Below, in pieces: positions 61,181-64,000 of a stretch of 64,000 nt of DNA (position 1 is the first letter of the stretch; every line of letters starts with the position of its first letter). Origin of the DNA: Paludibaculum sp. Its GTDB lineage: Bacteria; Acidobacteriota; Terriglobia; Bryobacterales; Bryobacteraceae. Under the pieces are notes generated by a model that had not been told where the DNA came from, ran no database searches, and saw only the letters and a program-made list of their open reading frames with translations. Made by a program: the position numbers and the translations under genes. The stretch is from positions 1 to 64,000 of the forward strand of contig JARKQJ010000124.1 in NCBI GenBank assembly GCA_029973955.1. The letters run 5' to 3'.

Positions 61181-61937
61181 GGTTGTGCTCCTTGCGGTGC
61201 GCCGGGTGCGTGTAAACCGGCACTTTCTTCGAATACAGTTGCAATGCCTCCCAGTGAATGGCTGCGATTACCTTGGCCGTCATCCACGGGAAACGCCGCA
61301 GCACCCGGTGGAGCGCCGGCGCGCTCCAGGGCTCGCGGTGAAGAGTGAGGGTCGCGTCGAAGTTGGCATGCTCACCGTCGAGGGTGCTCATGTGCGCCAC
61401 CAGTCGGTCGCCCGGAGGCGGCAGCACGAAGCGGTAGTCGAGTTCCATCGGCATGAATGGTGACACGTGCATCGACTTCGGACAGCGGTGGACGTGCGGC
61501 CGGGACGGATGTTCGATCGACACGGCCGAGAGCCAGTAGTTCCGTCTCTCGCCGAACGTATTGTTCACCTCGGCCAGGATCGTTGCGAGCTTTCCGTCCA
61601 GGCCGTAGCAGTAAAACAGTGAGATGGGGTTGAAGTTGTAGCCCAGATAGCGAAGATGAGTCAGTAGGAAAATGGGGCCGTCCGGCAAACGGATATCCTG
61701 CTGTGCGGCGTCGGCCTTCAGCCTCTCGCGCAGCGGCAGAGTGGGATCGCCGAAATGGTCCCGCTCATGGAAGCTGGCCCAGTTGAAGCGGTTGTAGCTC
61801 GCAAACGGCGAGACCGCCATCTGTTCGGGGATACGATCGATGTCCAGAAACGCCATGAACAGCGGATAGGTGAACGCGTGGCGCCGGGGTTCGAACCTGC
61901 GGTGCCGTAACGTGCCGGTGTAGATTGCGGACACCAT
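61152..61937 (-). CDS. DUF1365-family protein
   Basis: A 261-residue protein with the family markers RHAFTYPLFMAFLDID near the start and YLGYNFNPISLFYCY in the middle, followed by FGERRNYWL and KSMHVSPFMPMELDY. DUF1365 almost always lies between an FAD amine-oxidase-like gene and a CFA-type methyltransferase gene, as here. No reaction is established. The ATG at 61937 is 4 nt from the upstream stop, and the 3' end overlaps the CFA gene. Confidence 0.92.
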   Translation of the reverse strand: MVSAIYTGTLRHRRFEPRRHAFTYPLFMAFLDIDRIPEQMAVSPFASYNRFNWASFHERDHFGDPTLPLRERLKADAAQQDIRLPDGPIFLLTHLRYLGYNFNPISLFYCYGLDGKLATILAEVNNTFGERRNYWLSAVSIEHPSRPHVHRCPKSMHVSPFMPMELDYRFVLPPPGDRLVAHMSTLDGEHANFDATLTLHREPWSAPALHRVLRRFPWMTAKVIAAIHWEALQLYSKKVPVYTHPAHRKEHNHEAISHLPR

Positions 61938-61941
61938 CTTG

Positions 61942-63189
61942 TTAGCACTCTACTCCCAGCGTGCGGACTACGCGAAGGGCCGAATTGAGTCCGTCTTCGT
62001 GGAATCCGTAGAGCCAATATGCTCCACAATAGTGGGTTCTGTTCACGCCACTGACTTCTTTCCAACGTGCCTGCGCCCGGATGGCGTCCCGCGTGTAGAG
62101 GGGGTGGAAGTACACCATTCGTCGCACGACCTTGGAAGGATCGATCGCCTCGTTGCCGTTGAGCGTGACGCAGTACTCTTCCGGAACATCCAGAGACTGC
62201 AGACGGTTCATGTGATAGGTCAGGGTGGCGGCTCCGCCGGCGTCCCGGCTCAGATGGTAGTTCCACGATGCGCGCGCCTGTCGCCTCGCCGGCAATAGGG
62301 ACGAATCGGTGTGCAGGCAGACTTCATTGCGGCTGGTCTCGAACTTGCCCAGGACGGCCCGCTCGGCGTCGCTCGGCGATTCGAGCAGCGGAAGAATCTG
62401 ATTCCCATGGCAGGCGAATACGACCTGGTCGAAGGACAGCGCCGAGCGGTCATGAAACCGGAGAGTCACCTCCGATTCGCTCCGGCCCACGGACTCAAGG
62501 TTCGCGCCCGTGTAGACTCGATTGCGAAATGGCGCCGTGATCGGCCCGATGTAGCTGTGGCTGCCGCCACGGATCACTTTCCACTTCGGGTGCGTGTTGA
62601 TGCCCAGCATTCCGTGGTTGTCGAAAAACCTCAGCAACGTGAGGGCCGGGAAGGATCGGATCGCTTCGGTGGACATCGACCAGACGGCGCACGCCATCGG
62701 GTAGAGATAACGCTCGGTGAATAGCGCGGAGTACCCTCCCTCTTCGATGACATCCCCCAGGGTGAGTGTTTCAGCCGCTCGATCGTTCAGCAGTCTGGGC
62801 GCCTCCCGGTTGAAGCGCAGGATCTCCCGCAGGAGGCGGTATTGGTCCAATCGCAGAAGGTTTCTGCGTTGCGCGAAGAACCCATCGAAGCCGCGGCTGG
62901 AGTACTCGAAGCCCGTGTGCCGGCACAGGACACCGAATGACATGTCGCTAGCCTGTGTTTCTACCTTCAACTCTGCCAGCAGTCGCACCAGGTTCGGGTA
63001 CGTGCGGTCGTTGTGCACAATGAAGCCGGTATCCACCGCTAGCGGGCCGCGGCTGCTTTCCACCGTGACCGTATGGGTGTGCCCGCCGACGCGCGTGTCC
63101 TTCTCGAAGACCGATACCTCATGCTTCCGGCTCAGGTAGTACGCCGCCGCCAGGCCCGAAATGCCGCTGCCGATCACCGCGATGCGCAT
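61942..63189 (-). CDS. FAD/NAD(P)-binding amine-oxidase-like protein (COG2907 type)
   Basis: A 415-residue flavoprotein. The dinucleotide motif is GSGISGLAAAYYLSRKHEVSVFE, then VDTGFIVHNDRTYPNL, a KWKVIRGGSHSYI substrate-side block, and a C-terminal FAD contact GLNSALRV. It is the usual partner of DUF1365 and CFA-type methyltransferases, probably oxidising a lipid-linked group, but this is unproven. AGGAGG 7 nt upstream supports the ATG at 63189, overlapping the desaturase stop (TGATG); a GTG one codon earlier is possible. Confidence 0.9.
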   Translation of the reverse strand: MRIAVIGSGISGLAAAYYLSRKHEVSVFEKDTRVGGHTHTVTVESSRGPLAVDTGFIVHNDRTYPNLVRLLAELKVETQASDMSFGVLCRHTGFEYSSRGFDGFFAQRRNLLRLDQYRLLREILRFNREAPRLLNDRAAETLTLGDVIEEGGYSALFTERYLYPMACAVWSMSTEAIRSFPALTLLRFFDNHGMLGINTHPKWKVIRGGSHSYIGPITAPFRNRVYTGANLESVGRSESEVTLRFHDRSALSFDQVVFACHGNQILPLLESPSDAERAVLGKFETSRNEVCLHTDSSLLPARRQARASWNYHLSRDAGGAATLTYHMNRLQSLDVPEEYCVTLNGNEAIDPSKVVRRMVYFHPLYTRDAIRAQARWKEVSGVNRTHYCGAYWLYGFHEDGLNSALRVVRTLGVEC

Positions 63190-64000
63190 CACTTGGCCTC
63201 CTGCGCCCGGGCGGCCGGAATCTGGAAGGGCCGTAAATCCCTGGCAATACCGAGCACCCCAAGCAGCCTCAGCACCCAGTAGGTGACATCAATCTCCCAC
63301 CATCGAATCCCTTGCCGGCAACTCCCCATAGAAAAATGATGATTGTTGTGCCAGCCTTCGCCGAAGGTGATCAGAGCCAGCAGCCAGTTGTTGCGGCTGT
63401 GATCCGGAGTCTCGAAACGGCGGGTGCCGAAGAGGTGCGCCAGCGAATTGATGGCAAACGTGCAATGGTACAGCAGCACGGTCGAAACAACGTAGCCCCA
63501 CACGAAGGCCGCCACGCCGCCCGTCAAGAGGATGCACGCTGCAAACACTACCGTCGGAACCCAGTGATGGCGGTCAATCCATTGCAGTTCCGGAAACCGC
63601 GCAAGATCCGCCACCTTCTTTGGTTCATAGGCGTCGTGCTCGTTCGAGAGAATCCAGCCGACGTGCGACCACCAGAAACCTCCATGCCAGGGTGAGTGAA
63701 CGTCCAGATCGCGGTCCGAATTCCGGTGGTGGTCGCGATGGTGGGCCGCCCACCAAAGGACGCCTTTCTGGCCTGAGGTTTGGGCAAGGAACGCCATCAG
63801 GAACTGCCCAACCCGTCCCAAACGGTAGCTTCGATGGCTGAAATAGCGATGGTAGCCGGCCGTTACCCCAAACATTCGGATGGAGTACGTGATCGCCATC
63901 CATAGGAGTAGGCTCCGATTGGGCGGGACCAGAAACGCCGCGGCAACCCCCAAGTGCAACAGCACAAATGGGATGACTACTCCAAATCGGTACTTGGCGG
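63189..64000 (-). CDS. Acyl-CoA/acyl-lipid delta-9-type desaturase, cut by window edge
   Basis: The minus-strand frame is open to base 64000, so the first residues lie outside the window. About 270 residues are visible. The three histidine boxes of membrane di-iron desaturases are present: HRYFSH (H-x4-H), HHRDHH and WHNNHH (H-x2-HH), with hydrophobic spans between. It introduces a cis double bond in acyl chains, which could be the substrate for the CFA-type enzyme three genes downstream. A GTG at 63965 is not the start, since it falls inside the first transmembrane span. Confidence 0.92.
   Translation of the reverse strand, partial: AKYRFGVVIPFVLLHLGVAAAFLVPPNRSLLLWMAITYSIRMFGVTAGYHRYFSHRSYRLGRVGQFLMAFLAQTSGQKGVLWWAAHHRDHHRNSDRDLDVHSPWHGGFWWSHVGWILSNEHDAYEPKKVADLARFPELQWIDRHHWVPTVVFAACILLTGGVAAFVWGYVVSTVLLYHCTFAINSLAHLFGTRRFETPDHSRNNWLLALITFGEGWHNNHHFSMGSCRQGIRWWEIDVTYWVLRLLGVLGIARDLRPFQIPAARAQEAK

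Noticed and set aside
1-64000. CRISPR arrays, tRNA/rRNA genes, insertion sequences or prophage
   Set aside because: No regularly spaced repeats, cloverleaf-like runs, transposase motifs or phage genes were seen on either strand.

Overview
The window is high-GC bacterial chromosome and most resembles an Acidobacteriota of the Bryobacter/Solibacter group. This rests on three sequence traits: two TonB-dependent receptors of about 1,100 residues with an N-terminal carboxypeptidase-regulatory-like domain (9871-13356 and 52444-55791), a membrane protein of a type I associate with Acidobacteriota (8481-9701), and two PEP-CTERM exported proteins (30545-31228 and 40755-41456). The species is inferred. 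I see no rRNA, tRNA, CRISPR array, prophage or insertion sequence.

Layout. 1-9.7 kb: a zinc-ribbon-like gene cut by the left edge, a siroheme sulfite reductase with cobA, a PfkB sugar kinase, an EamA exporter, a zinc-ribbon membrane protein, and a coupled trio of 2-hydroxyacid dehydrogenase, PLP dehydratase and methyltransferase. 9.8-14.8 kb: a TonB-dependent receptor followed at once by a Tat-exported sulfatase. 14.8-20.8 kb, minus strand: a tight run of uvrA, a deoxyhypusine-synthase-like enzyme, a CPBP membrane protease, mtnA and a redoxin. 20.9-26.0 kb: aas (lysophospholipid re-acylation), an MFS transporter, an aminotransferase and a GNAT acetyltransferase, each overlapping the next. 26.0-30.1 kb, minus strand: a YidB-like protein and two secreted glycoside-hydrolase-like proteins. 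30.5-43.4 kb: a PEP-CTERM protein, a glycan-assembly block (two GT2-GT4 fusion proteins, a GT2, a phosphodiesterase-nucleotidyltransferase fusion, a methyltransferase), then a PEP-CTERM/PPC protein paired with a subtilase whose catalytic His is replaced by Glu. 43.5-50.4 kb: an ECF sigma factor, a zinc-finger/FecR anti-sigma-like protein and a four-gene ABC transporter in one overlapping operon. 50.4-55.8 kb, minus strand: an esterase, a sugar isomerase and a second TonB-dependent receptor with a strong terminator. 56.2-64.0 kb, minus strand: a decayed NADPH-reductase remnant, then eight genes with no gap above 4 nt: desaturase (cut by the right edge), FAD amine-oxidase-like protein, DUF1365, cyclopropane-fatty-acid-synthase-type methyltransferase, SRPBCC protein, a photolyase reduced to its N-terminal domain, SDR-DUF2867 and hemH.

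The two most interesting parts are the last operon, which looks like an acidobacterial version of the light or singlet-oxygen membrane-lipid modules of Proteobacteria with ferrochelatase added and a truncated photolyase, and the phosphodiesterase-nucleotidyltransferase fusion inside the glycan cluster. Roles in both cases are inferred from domain content and gene order.
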